A stretch of 64,000 bases of DNA from Tetrahymena thermophila SB210 (lineage: Eukaryota; Ciliophora; Oligohymenophorea; Hymenostomatida; Tetrahymenidae), in assembly GCF_000189635.1 (NCBI RefSeq), contig NW_002476413.1, positions 1-64,000 on the forward strand. The letters run 5' to 3'. Under the pieces are notes generated by a model. It saw nothing but the letters and a program-made list of their open reading frames with translations. It made no database searches and was not told the origin of the DNA. How positions within the stretch are numbered: the first letter of the stretch is position 1; each line of letters begins with the position of its first letter. This document shows positions 50,236 to 63,600 of the stretch, piece after piece. Both the position numbers and the translations under genes were made by a program.

Positions 50236-53200
50236 AGAAAATCTCTATCATTTTATAAAATAATTGTAGCAAAAGTAGAGTTTTCTATTCAATTAATTAA
50301 TTTTCTAACTATTGTAAAAAGTAATCGATTTTGCTATCTGATTAACTATGTATCTCTCTATATAAACTACATTACTGTATTTTAAGTTTTAGATTTTAAA
50401 TGACTACTAAATCAATTTTAAATGAAACTCTGTGTTTTAGTGTTACTTAAAATAGAATAAATTTGTATTATTTTTATGAAGCTTTTACAATATTTTTAAT
50501 TTTTACTTCATGATTTTGTTTTTATTTAGTTATTTGTTTTAATTTTTACATAATATTTTCTTGATATTTTTCTTTTTCTTTTTTCTTTTTTCTTTTAGCC
50601 AATTAATCATAATTTATTTTGATGTAATTATAATATTTTCCTTAATTTTTTTCAAATTTGGTTGATTTTTGTTTCAAATTAAGATACAATTTTCTTTATA
50701 TTAATAAAATATTAGATGTATTCATAGTGTTTTTTATTTAATAATATATATGTAATTTTTATCTTAGAGTTCCATCATTTTGAAAATTAAAATAAAATAA
50801 TTTGCTAAATATTAATTATCATAAAATTTAATTATTATAATATTTAAATTTTATTTTATTTTAAAAATTTTATTTTGTTTTAAATAATTTAAAAATAATA
50901 TTTTTTTCTTTTATATTCTCATTAAAATAAATAAAAAATAATTTAATATTATTTTAATAAATATATTTTAAATCAGCTTTGATTTGATATTTATTAGTGA
51001 GTATTCTATTTTAAACATTTTTTTTCTCTTTCTTATTTACAAGATAAAAATGCAAACTCTTTACTTGAACATGAAAAAATAAAAAAAAATCGTTTGACTA
51101 ATTAATATTCAAGCTATAAATTAGGTTTATAATCAGCAAAAATATAATTTTAAAAAGTATTAATAAGACATTTCCTGTATATGTGTGTTTTAAGTTTTTA
51201 AACATGTTAGCAGACTTAAAATTATAATTTTATGTAATTAAAAAGCATCAATTTTATATGGTAATACTTTTAAATGTATTTTTGGGTATCCAAATTTTTA
51301 GTTTTAAAAATCGTATTAGTAATATTTAAGATCTAGCGCTATAAATAAATATCAAATTTGAATAGTTTTTGTAAGCATACTAAATCTCTTTACAAATATT
51401 TTCATTTTTTATGTAATTATCATTAATTTTTTGTATTCATAATATAATATAATCATTATAATACAATAAGCAGATAAAAAAATACTTGATAAATATGAAA
51501 TTAATTAAGTATATGAATATAATTTTAGGTATTTATAAATTTGGTAAATTATAAATGATAAATTTTATTTAAAATAATGGAAGAAAATACTCATGATCAA
51601 GACAATAAACATTCTCTTTTTTATTATTTGAATTAATCATCAATTTTTAATCAAATCATGAGACTAACCATATCAAATATCAAATAAAAAGAAGAATATT
51701 TCTTTTAATTTCATTTGTGAGTTTGAAATACATGTGCCCAATTAGAAAAAACTAAAAAACACTATAATTTCTTTTAAACAAATTATTTAAAATAATTGAT
51801 ATAATTTATTCACTATTAATTTTCATTTAATTTATTTATTTTTAAAAATTATTTTAATATTTAATTCTTATGTAATAAGTAAAATAAAAAATTATTTTAA
51901 TTTTTTAGATTTGAACTATTATGAAGATCCAATAATACTCAATATGAAAAACATGCAAACAAATATTTGTTTGCTTTTATTTACATACTAAAATATATAT
52001 GTTTAACAATCTAAAGGAAAATTAAAAGATAAATCTAAGTGTTTAGATATATAAAATAGATATGAATGATCAAAAAATCATAAAAATATTAGTATAAAAT
52101 TATACTATGTAATTACATAATTCTGCTTAAATTAAAAATTTTAAATACTATAACTAATTTTAAGTAGATTTTAATATTAGGCAATTAGTTATAGTTAATT
52201 AAGGATATATTGTAATTATCTTCAAAAAAAGAGTATCTTTTGATTAATTTTTCTTTCTTGAAATAATTAACAATAAAAAAACATTAAGTAGAATTAAAAA
52301 TCAAATATTTGTAATAAAATTAAATGCAAATTTTAAAAATGTATTTTTGTATTTGATATTTCATATATTTGCCAAGGCATATATGTTCTCTCACAATTTA
52401 TTAAATGGTAATAAAATAAAATAAGTCATATATTGTTTTGAAGAAAAATTAAAAATTCGAAAATAGTATTAGTGGTTAAAAAACATTCTGATCTTTAATT
52501 AATAAAAAAAAGGTTAATTTTACAAAGAAAGTGGTTTGAAAGGTAATTAATTTGTATATATTTGATTGATTTAAAATAAGAAAAGGGTGATTCTCCTTTG
52601 TAAATTAATTTCTAAAAATTTTCAATCACATCTTAATTCGTTCACATCAATCAAGCTTTCAAAGCTAGATTAAGATAGATAATTCAAAAAAAAAAGATTA
52701 TTTGACTATTTTATTTTTTGATTTATCTTTAATAAGGTAGTTCCTAATAAAATGAATGATTTTTATTTAAATTGTATTGTAATTTAAACAAATTCTTATG
52801 AAATTTAAACTAGCTATTATGCCTATTTTAAACTTTTTATTATTTAAATTTAATTAAAAATTCTATGTAAATTTTCATAGAATTTAATTCACCAGTAAAA
52901 TCTTTTATTTCATTAGGCTTTTTTTAATTAGATTGAACACTTTCTAATTAACTAAAGACTCTATTTGCTAGAGAAAAAAAAATAATTGGTTGTGATTTAC
53001 CTCCTTATGTATTATGTAGATGATTTCAAAAGAATTTTCTTATTTGTATGCCCTTTCCATTTTATTCATATTAATCATTATAAAAAATATTATTTGTTAA
53101 AAATATATCTTCCAATTTTAATTTTAAATGGGATTTAAAGATGCATGTATCTTTATTTAATTATTCAAATTATCTACTTTTCAAATTAAAGATCAAAGTT

Positions 53201-53862
53201 TTCTTTTTCTATTTCCACTTTTTTTTTCTGCAATATTAGATATTTTGCCTGCTGAATATTTGCCTTTCTATTTTACTATTTATTTAAAGTGTTAAATAAA
53301 GATAATATAATTTTAATAGAATATTTTGTATAAATAATCTTACTTGTAATGCTTTTATAGAAATTATACTCAAAAAATTTATTGGTCTCTAATTTTATAA
53401 AACTCTTTTAATTGAGAGCTTTTTTCCATTATACTTTAAAAATTTGATAAGGGAACACTTATAACATTTATCTATTTCATATTAGCTGATCAGAAAAAAA
53501 TGATAATTTCTAATAAAGCACTGAATTCTAATAAAACTCTTCAATGTTTCATAATAAAAAATGGTGTTATTCGATTCTAAATTTATATTTATACATTTTA
53601 AACTAGATTTTATAGATTTTTTCATTTATTTTTTATTATCAATTTATTATTTCTTAACTGGTGAGGTTAATAACTTTCATTTCTACTTACTTTATCAACT
53701 TAGTCATAGTTTGATATAAATGAACTCTTTTTTTAAATTTGATGGGAAGAATAACCAAAAAATAATAATAATTAATCAATAAAAAAAATTAAATATCTCT
53801 AAAGAATTTAAAATATCTGTAAAAAAATTAATTAACAAGCAAAGAATCTAATTAAAATTGAA
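50236..53862. other. Long spacer of cassette copy 2
   Basis: Counterpart of 43783-47496, with the conserved core at about 50995-51730. No clear gene apart from the 47-codon candidate. Confidence 0.5.
51577..51720 (+). CDS. Candidate 47-aa microprotein, copy 2
   Basis: Counterpart of the frame at 45148, starting MEENTHDQDNKHSLFYYLNQ and ending at TGA after 47 codons with no indel. Most differing codons are silent. Evidence is limited to this one pair. Confidence 0.3.
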
Positions 53863-54510
53863 ATGTTCTAATATTCAATCTAAGCTAGCGAAATAGAAGA
53901 AGGTATCGAGTTTTTAGGAGACATATACCAAGATTATGATAACTTTAATTATAATAATAATAATGGTGATTATAATAATTATTAAAATTTCTAACACCCA
54001 ACATATTACAATAATGTCTCTGATGAAGTAATTTAACAAACTTCATCCTTATTACCTTAAGAATAACCTCAAAATTATCAATAGCAATAATAATCTAACG
54101 AGTAGAATACAAGCAATTAATTATCTTCAACAAATCTTATAAAAAAATAAACTTATAATGAAAATACCAAAAACTGTCCTAGAGACTACGTAAGATAACT
54201 TATCTTAAAAAAAAATACTCATAAATTCACCAAATACTTTAATAGCAATAGAATTACAGAATAACAATACTTAGCATTTTGTAATAAATTCTTTAAAAGA
54301 AATAATGTCACTATGAAAGCAATAAAATAAGCATTAAAAAAAGACAATGATGATAACTTCTCATAAGAATAATATTGCTTTTAACAAATCATAATACATG
54401 TTTTACCATTCATAATTCGTAAAAAGAATGAAAATAGAAATGATGACCAAGTAACCAACGATTAATGGAAATGGGTTTTCCACTTTTTGAGTAACTACAT
54501 CTACTCATGA
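53863..54510 (+). CDS. N/Q/Y-rich protein, cassette gene 2, copy 2
   Basis: 215 aa, one residue shorter than the copy at 47497. The N-terminal low-complexity half has diverged strongly (DYDNFNYNNNNGDYNNY). The C-terminal half is better kept: NCPRDYVRQLILKKNTHKF, RITEQQYLAFCNKFFK, NNVTMKAIKQALKKD, QEQYCFQQIIIHVLP, DQWKWVFHFLSNYIY. The open frame, the start and the cysteines are preserved, so both copies look functional. No family recognised. Confidence 0.7.
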
Positions 54511-55057
54511 AATAAACAAATAAATATCACTCTCAAAAATATAATAACTCTACAAAAACTCATTTTTAACTATAATAGATAAATCTTTCAAAAATATTTT
54601 TAACTAAATCCTCTAAAAAACTCTCACAAATACAATTAATATAAATTCTATTAAAAATCTAGTATATAACTCTATCATAAAATTCTCTAGTTTACTTGTT
54701 TTTAATTTATTACAATATAACTAAATCTACTTAATTGAATAATCATTATTTTAAATAAAAACTACCACTCAACCAATAATTTATCCTTTTAGACTCTTTA
54801 TTATTATTTTATTTGATTAATCAAATTTAATAGTTGAAATACATAAATTCGTTTATTTTTTAATTAGCTTATTTATTAACCTTAAATATCCTGATTCATT
54901 CTTATTTATTTAGAACTAAGTAATTGTATTACTATCAAATTAATAAAAATTAACTATACTTTAACAGAAATAATCATTTTTGATGGAATTTAAAATATTC
55001 TAAATTAATTTACTTTTTAGATGAAGTGTATACAAAATATATAATATAAAGATTAAA

Positions 55058-56572
55058 TCAAATTCTTTCGAGGTTTAATAATAAATCATTTTTAAAACCA
55101 TAGGATAATGTCATAATCTTTTCAGTATCAAAGTCCTTTGGGATTTCAGGAAGCTTGAATTACTTAAAGAATTCAATAGCCATAGCCTTAATTTGCATGA
55201 CAGCTAAGTGCTAACCAATACAATTTCTGGCACCACCAGAGAAGGGGATATAAACTAAATGTGAGTTCTTCATTTTAGAATCGTTGTTACTATCCAACCA
55301 ACGTTCAGGTTGATAGCTGAAAGGGTTTTCAAAGTATTTTTCATTGAAGAAGTTGACTACGTAACCGCAGTTAACAAGGGTACCCTTCTTAATGTTATAC
55401 TTGCCTAAGGTATGATCTTAAACAACTTCTCTTTAGAATAAGAAAGGTCCGGAGGTATCATATCTTAAACATTCCTTAACATTAGCTTGTAGAATATTCA
55501 TCTTCTATAGGTCAGCAAATGTATAATCATCATTAGGGACATAGGTCTTGATTTCTTCTTAGATCTTCTTGTACTATTCGGGATACTTGATTGCGTAGTA
55601 GACTACGTTAGCGGCGATCTTACTTGTTGTTTCTTTAGCAGCAAGGAACAAGTTGAAAGAGATAGCGAGTAAGTCTTCAAGTTCTTCTTCAGTATTCAAA
55701 AGGTTTTCTTAAACTAAGTGGTGGATGAAAGAAGGATATTTAGGTTGATATCCTGGTTGTTATTCTCTCTTTTTGCATTCAAGAATGATTTCATACATGA
55801 ACTTTCTTAAGTTCTTTCCTCTTTCGTTTAAGTCTTTGTCAGATTTTCTTAAGCCTAATTCTGTAGCTTTAGTACCAAAAATCATGGAGAACATTCCAAC
55901 ATCTCTAAGATAAACATCGTTAGCAAAAGAACCAATAAGTTCACCAAGAGTTTTTCCATCCTTATTCTTATATTCATCCATGTCGAATCCCAAGAAAATA
56001 GAAAGATCTGATGCACCAGCAGTCATTTCGAAGACCTTTTGGATGTTGAAAGATTTTTCATTTTATTAGCTGATATATCTTTTAGAGAGTTCTCTAATAC
56101 TACCTAACTAAAGAGCAATTTATTCAAAAGTAAACATGTTGGAGAGAATCTTACGGCTCTTCTTCCATCCATCACCGTAGTGCTTAGCAAGACCAGTACC
56201 AATTAACTTGTTAAGACTATGGAAGGGGAGTTCATACTTAATGTAATGTTATTGGCATTATAAGAATTCACTAATTAAATCAGGGTTTACTATTAATAAA
56301 GAGGCTTTAGAATTAAGATTGCTAAGAATAATATCTTAATCTTTGAAGTCAGCACTTTCGCTAATGTGCTTAATTTAATGAATACAATCTTTGTGCTTAT
56401 TGGTTTTTTGCAAGATGCTGTCCCAGAACCATCCGTAGAAGGGGAAGAAGTTGTACTCTTTGATGTTTTAGTTTCTGTAGAATTGCATTCTTAACTTAGG
56501 CAAAACAATAAATTTGCCTACGAGATACAAGACAAAAGAAATAACTAATGCTTAGATTATTAAGAATATCAT
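55058..56572 (-). CDS. Cytochrome P450
   Basis: Single exon, 504 aa, full length for a microsomal P450. Residues 1-24 are a membrane anchor (MIFLIIQALVISFVLYLVG) followed by a basic stretch. Signatures in order: helix C WKKSR; helix I AAKETT, matching AGxxTT with E in the usual acidic place; helix K ECLR (ExxR); YQPERWL (PERF region); heme loop FSGGARNCIGQHLA with the axial Cys451. It should be an ER-bound heme-thiolate monooxygenase working with a P450 reductase; the substrate cannot be told from sequence. Glutamine is still often TAA, but the gene uses many C- or G-ending codons (CTC, AAG, TTC, GAC) in contrast to its neighbours, the pattern of well-expressed Tetrahymena genes. Confidence 0.96.
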
Positions 56573-59500
56573 TTATGATATTTATTTTGATAATTGATGA
56601 AAAATTAATTAATTAATTATATTATATCAATTGATTAAACAAAAATCCCAAATTTAAATCAACCAGAATAAAGTAATAGTCTTTTAAATAAGAAAACCTT
56701 GTTATTTGATCTAATTAATTTATCAAGTTTAGATTAAATTAATCAAATTTATACACATCATCATAATTATTATATCTAAGTATCTTTGAGCTTACAAATT
56801 GCCCAGATTAAATACATATTTTTTTTTTCTTTCTATCTTTTCATCTTACTAAATTTCTTTTTAATATTATAATTTAGTTGATGTAATCCACAAAAAAACT
56901 GATCTGAATCTTAACCATAAAAACGAAGCTTAACATAAATTATCATAAATTCAAACATCTTATACAAATTAATAAAAAGCTGACGATGTTTAAGTTAATT
57001 AGCCCTTTGTATCTTTATTTTTTAAAATATATTCTAAATTGAGAAAAATTCTTTTATTTTTATATAAATTTTATAAATCAATATAAGAAAATGAATATTT
57101 TATTTATCCTGAAATATTTTTGATGAACTCTACTTAATTTTTGAAGGAGGGTAAATAAATATACAGTAAATGTTGTTTTTGCATTTTGAATTATTTACCA
57201 AATTTAGAGAAAAAATTCAATAAGAAATATCAACTTACTTTAGACACAAAGTAAAAATGTTAAGAGATAATCAAATATATTTTTTTTTGAGGATTGGTAC
57301 TAATAAGAAATCAAAAAAAACAAACAACTATTTTGGCGTATTAATGATTTCAATTTTTGAGGGGGATTATTTAATTTTGTTACGCAGTTTGGCACATAAA
57401 TTATATATTTAATTAACTAGTAGTAACTGATAAAGCTTAAATGAAAATATCAATCCTATTTTTTGTATAATATATTATTTAAGAATAAGTATGTGAATAT
57501 CCAACTTAAAAAGTGTTAAGAGTTAATTTTTTAAAAACCAATGTTATGCTGATAATCTTTTATCATTTATTTTGAATAGGCAACATAGCATTATTAAAAG
57601 AAATACATAAGACATTTCATAAATAGCTTTTAAATAACCTGCAAATTAATTCATAAGTGTTGTAAATACGATCATACAAAAAAAAACGTTTTGTCTTCAA
57701 TTTAGAAACAAAAATTGAATTCTCAAAATAAAATTAATTACAGTAGCATTTAGTTATAAAATAGAAAACTTGTTTTTTCAAAATATTTGCAAGAGCTATT
57801 TTAGATATTCTTCAAAATTATAAAAACCTTATTTTTAGCGAGTAAACAACAAATAATTAGATTAAAAGTAAGAAATTTTCTGATCGCCAAAGGTATTAAT
57901 TTTTGGGATTTTTATTAAATTTTGAGCATATCTTATTTACATAATTTAGCTTTAATATGCGCGGATATAAATTAGTTAAGCAGAAATGTATATGAATTTA
58001 ACAGTTGATACTTTTATTGAGAAAATATAAGCTTCATTTTTATTTAAATTAGCAATTAAAAGTATTTATTCAATATTGATTCATTTGAAATATAAAATAA
58101 TCTATAAAAATTTAGCTAAAATTAGCTAATTAATTAATTAGTTTATAGATTGATTAGATTAGTTAGTTTACATATTATTTTTGAGTTATATTTCCTAAAG
58201 ATATTTACTAATATGATATAATTGAAAATATATTTGATATATATATAAATTTTCTATTATATATTTATTTTAACTAAAAATAATAGCTAGACTGAGACAT
58301 TAATATTAAATAACTTGCAAATTTATATCAAAATATTTGCTAAGAAGATACATATAAACATTATATATTAAATACTAAGGAAACACAAAAATTAAAATCT
58401 ATTAAAGATAAATTAAAATAAAGTTATTAAAACTATAATCTATATAATTCCACTTATTTAGAGTATTTCGACTTCATATATCTGCGTTTATTAAAGTGAA
58501 AATTAACTTAATTATATAATCGAGGATATTATTTTTTTTTTTAATTTTACTATTAATTTTAATTATTTTTCAGCAATCCATCATGTAAAATTAAATTTAG
58601 CTTAAGCAATTTTAAACAAAATATTATTTTTAAAAACTCCCTTTTTAAATTATTCTTGGTTAATTTATACAAAACACATTTGCTCAAGAAATAAATATTT
58701 TTAACATAAATTTAAAAATTAAATATATACTCTATCGCATAAATTTTACTGAAAATGCTTTCTTACAAAAAAAGATTTAAATTAAAATTATTTTTGTAAT
58801 GAATAATTTTTATAGTCAAAAGTGATTTGAGCAATCTCATAAGCTTAGCAACTTTTAAACTAAAAAACAAATTGTTATATAGTAAGCTTTTTATAGATTA
58901 AAAGTTCTGTTTTTCAATTTTTCTCTACTTGTTCTTTTTTAAGTAAATAAAAATTTTAATAAACCAAAATACATTTACTCAAGAAATAAGTATTTTTAGT
59001 AAATTTAAAAATTAAATCTACTCTATCACATAGATTTTACTGAAAATGCTTTCTTACAAAAAAAGATTTAAATTAAAATTATTTTTTGTAATGAATATTT
59101 TTTACAGTTAAAATTGGTTTGAGCAATCTCATAAGCTTAATAACTTTTAAACTAAAAAATAAATTGTTATATAGTAAGCTTTTTATCCATTAAAAGTTCT
59201 GTTTTTTAATTTTTCTCTACTTGTTCTTTTTTAAGTAAATAAAAATTTTAATAAAAGAAAATAGAAATTTATTTATTAATTTTAATCAATAATATGTTCT
59301 CCCTTACAAAATTTTTATTTTATACAATTAATGGTGAAAAAAAATATATCCAAGATTAAACTTTCTTAATAATACTATGTTGCATTAAAATAAACAAATG
59401 TATAATATGTATCAATTTAAACCTATGATAAAAAGGATTTTTATTGTATATGACTAAACACATTATTATAAATAGAAAAGGTTTTTGTAAATAAAAACAC

Positions 59501-60611
59501 TTCAAGTCATTATTTCTTATTTTATTTTTTAATAGATTAAGTAATTTGAACTTTTAAACCATATCAAATTCAAATAACATACACAAATTTTGTTAAAATA
59601 AATAAATACTATCTAATAATTCTAACAACAATTTATCTTTAAAATAAGTAAATTTAAATTAATATATCTAACATTTTTATGAAAGTTTAAATAGATAATT
59701 AATATATTTTAAAACTTTTATATATCAATACAGACCTTATTTTTAATAAATAATTTAATTTTAGCCATTTTTTTGAAATAAAATAAAAATTAATGAAGGT
59801 TTATTTTGTTAAGCAAAGCTGCTTTTAATATAAAATTAATTTTTTTATTTTAAAGCCTAAAAATTTATGTATTTACACTCAGATAAAGAATAGGTACTTC
59901 ATATTATTATTATATATTAATTAATCTATTTTCATAAGTATATTTTCAAAATAATACTCACAATTTATTTAGATGCAAAAGAAAATGGTAAAAATAAATA
60001 CAAGTCAAAGATTTTAATAATTTTTTATTAATCATTTATATTTACTAATATTTCTTTTGGTTTTCTTTAGAAATAGCTATAATATTGAAAATTATCTTTA
60101 TTAATAAAAACATTAAATCAATTTATTAATTTAATCATGTACTTTATAAAAAATATTTTTTATTCTTTTCATTTTATAAAGAAAGATATTTGAGTTAAAA
60201 AATGTTTTAAAATATAAATTCTGAAAGATTATTCTAATTGAGAATTCAATTAATTAATTTATTAACATTAAGTTCTCTATAATTGCAAAAAATTATTTAA
60301 AAATTTATCTTTTATCATAAATATACTAAAAATTTAAGAAATTGACTTAAAAATCTGTAATTTATTGATCTAAAATAATTTATGGTTAATGGCAGAATTA
60401 TTAATTGGTAATTTTAAAAAAATAGTGTTATTTTAAAGAATGAAGAAAAGCAAATTAGTAAATAAATAAATAATTTTCTATTGATTAATCAAAGAAGTTA
60501 ATTAAAAATAATAAAAGGAAATTAATTCTTCATAAAAAATAAAGTAGAACTTTCATAAACACAAGCCAAAACAATTAGTTTTATTTTTTCTTTCATTAGT
60601 TCTTAGCAATC
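56573..60611. other. 4-kb gene-poor spacer
   Basis: Between the divergent P450 and the large secreted-protein gene, so both promoters lie here. I see no convincing gene on either strand. A slightly G-richer stretch lies at 57130-57400. The only clear structure is the direct repeat at 58670-59260. Confidence 0.55.
58670..59260 (+). repeat. 295-bp direct tandem repeat, two copies
   Basis: Copies begin at about 58670 and 58965. Shared runs include CTCAAGAAATAA, TTTTACTGAAAATGCTTTCT, GAGCAATCTCATAAGCTTA, AAATTGTTATATAGTAAGCT, TTAAAAGTTCTGTTTT and CTACTTGTTCTTTTTTAAGT. Similarity is high over the whole unit. No coding frame. Confidence 0.88.
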
Positions 60612-63600
60612 ATGAATTATAATCTATAAATAATTTTATGGTAAGTAACCTTTTTATTGGCTTTTGTTAATTCTTATGATTTAGATATGCATAATAAAAA
60701 TCTACCTATATTTGAACCTTTTCCTGTTAATTCGATATCACCTAACTAATTGTGTAATAATGCATCAACTGATATAATGAGCGTTTTTCAATCTAACTAA
60801 AAAAAATTAATTGCTTTAAATTTAAAATCATGTGGATTTGGAATTTATGATATAACTTCACTTGAAAATGATATATTTCTTCTGAAGCATTTTGAATACT
60901 AACCAGAGAAGTAGAATGTTTAATATTTAGGCACAACTGATTATCAAAAATATCTATGGGTTGCATATGAAACAGGACTGTTAGAAATTTATGATATCTC
61001 TGATTAACAGTTTCCTTTAAAAGTAAATATTCAGATTACATATTAAGGATAATTAGATGTAGTGCATAAAGTAACTTAATTTGATGGGTTTAGCTTCATA
61101 TTTTTAAGCTGCTTGAACAATTTCAAAACAGCAGTTTGGCTTAATGATAAGATTATAATAACAAGTGAAATTCATTTAAATGATTTAAACATTTCTAAAA
61201 TAATATTGTAACCATAATAAAATATGTTATTTATTTAAGGATAAAGCTCAATTCATTTTTTCAAATAAACAATTAATGAAATACAGCAAGGAATATTTCA
61301 TTACTTATGCTCTTATTAACCTTACCCAAATAATATATTAAGCTCGTTTGAAGTGATGAAATAATTTATTCTAATCATACAAATCTAATTCCAAGAATAC
61401 TTAATGGTAGATATTTAGAATTATATTGAAAGTTATGATGGAAGTAATTGTAATTAAAGTAAAATTAAATAAATTAATAATTATCCAGCTTTGTCTCATG
61501 GCAACTAGATTTTTCTTTCTGATGATCAGAATTATTTGTTTACTTAACTAAGTTCAGTTGGTGTTTATATCTTTGATGTTAGTTAGAATCAATTTACAGT
61601 TTTTTAAAGAATTTAAATAAATGGATACTGTAGCTATTTTTAGATTAGTAATGACAAAAAATATTTATTTTACTCAAATAAGAGTTAAACCTAAATTTTT
61701 AAAATAGCAAAACCAAATTTAAATCTTGATATCCCTAATCTACTCATGAATCAATTCTATTTAAATAGTAATTCATTGTAAAAAATTAATAATTCTAATA
61801 TCAAATAAAATAGATTAATTTATTAAGAAAACGAAGATATTATATTTGCATCTTTAAAAGATTAAGGAATATAAATATTTCTGTATTAAGGGAACGGAGT
61901 AATAAGTCTTTAATCTTATTTTGAGAATAAATTAATTTGCTATTTAGAAAGAATACCTGGCACAACAATATTCTACTTATTATAGAAATAACAAGGAATA
62001 TAAATTTTAGATTTAAAAAATGTTTCAAATCCTTAAATATTAAATCCTAGCTTAACTCTAGGTTATTCATCTGTCTAATTTAAATATATAGCATTCAATA
62101 GCTTAGCAACTTTTGGATTTATTTCAAATTTATCGAATTTAATAATCATTAATATTTTAAATAGAGAAAACCCTTCTGTTCTTTCAATTATAAATACTTC
62201 ATTTTACTTAAATGGAGATTCTAGCTTGGAGCAGTTTACATTATCTAATGACGAAAGTCTTTTATTTTTGTTTCCTAAATAGTATGGTATTTTGATTGCT
62301 AGCATTTCTGATATCTTAAATCCTTCTATTGTTTTTAAGTTAGCTCAAAAGAATATTAATGCTTTAGTGTAAGCCTTTTATATACTTTAAAAAAAAATAA
62401 TTTTTACTTTTTTTTTATATTATTTAATATTTTATCATAATAGCTAAACATTAGACAATTATTTAATATGCAGCATCGAATTTTAAGGAATCTTGGTTTA
62501 TTTTTTGAATTCTAATTTTTAATTAACCTTTATTTCTGACATTCTAATCCAAGGAGTCATAAATACTGCTTAGCTTATTTATAGTGATAACTATTTATTA
62601 GTAGCAACTGCTGAAAGAAATTAAATATACTTAATTAATTTAAAAAATAAGACAAATCCATCTATAATTTAAAATATAGAATTGTTAGATAATGACATAG
62701 CTTGTTCCATAGCTACTTATTCTGATGAATAATTTGCTTTTGTATCCACATATTCAAACATTTATTAATTATTTCTTTAGAGTCCTTTTATTTTCCATCA
62801 GCAAATATACAAAATAATTTAAATTCCAAACTCTAATTAATATAAAAGAATAAATACTTTTGATAATTAACCTCTTCAGGTTGGAGATTAGGTAGATATC
62901 TATCTAATTAATATCAATAATAAAAATGAGCTAAAAATAAGCTAAGCATTTTACTACTAAAATTTTATAGCAAAAAAGTTACCTGATTGGATGAAATTTT
63001 AATTTTCTAACCAAGTCCTTTCAATGAAAATATCTAAAGATTCTCTTTTTAAAGACGCAAGTGGAAGTTACTCTCTTAATTCATTATAATAAGTAATATT
63101 TTTAGGCTATCAATAATTACAAGATGATGCTTTCATAAATTAAAATCTATCTATTGATTATAATGATTCACTATTTTTAAAATAAATTTGCACAAAGTTA
63201 GGTTACTTAGATAAATATGGTTTTGTTTCACCTTCTTATTCACCTAAAAATATGTTTACACTAAGAGAGTATTAATATACTAGATATTTTTCAAAATGGA
63301 GTTAGACACAAATTAAATTATAGTAACTACTCAATTTTGTTTAATTCACTTTAAATTAAAATATAGTAAATTATGTTGTTTAATTTGAAACTTAACCCTC
63401 GCTTATTGTTGATTTTGATAATCCCTAAAATCCTATTTAGTCAAATTAAAATCTAATAACATTAACACTTCAAACATCAATCGGCCAGTTTGTTTCCAAA
63501 AATTACTCAGGAGTTATAGAGATCATTAACTCACAAGGAGATACAATAAAACTTCAAGGTTCTGTTTTGAGCTTAAATTAAGCACTTAAATAAAAAATAA

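Larger units (their letters stand above)
49505..55035 (+). repeat. Two-gene cassette duplication, second copy
   Basis: About 5.5 kb, collinear with 43020-48905. Shorter because of scattered deletions in the spacer. Right edge again at TTTAGATGAAGTG, about 22 bp before the stop codon of the P450 gene on the other strand. Confidence 0.85.

Noticed and set aside
43020..55035. Transposable element explaining the cassette duplication
   Set aside because: No transposase, reverse transcriptase, terminal inverted repeats or target-site duplication could be seen at the edges.
60635..60690. Intron at GTAAGTAACC near the start of the large secreted protein
   Set aside because: Splicing there creates TGA, whereas reading through gives a complete signal peptide in frame.
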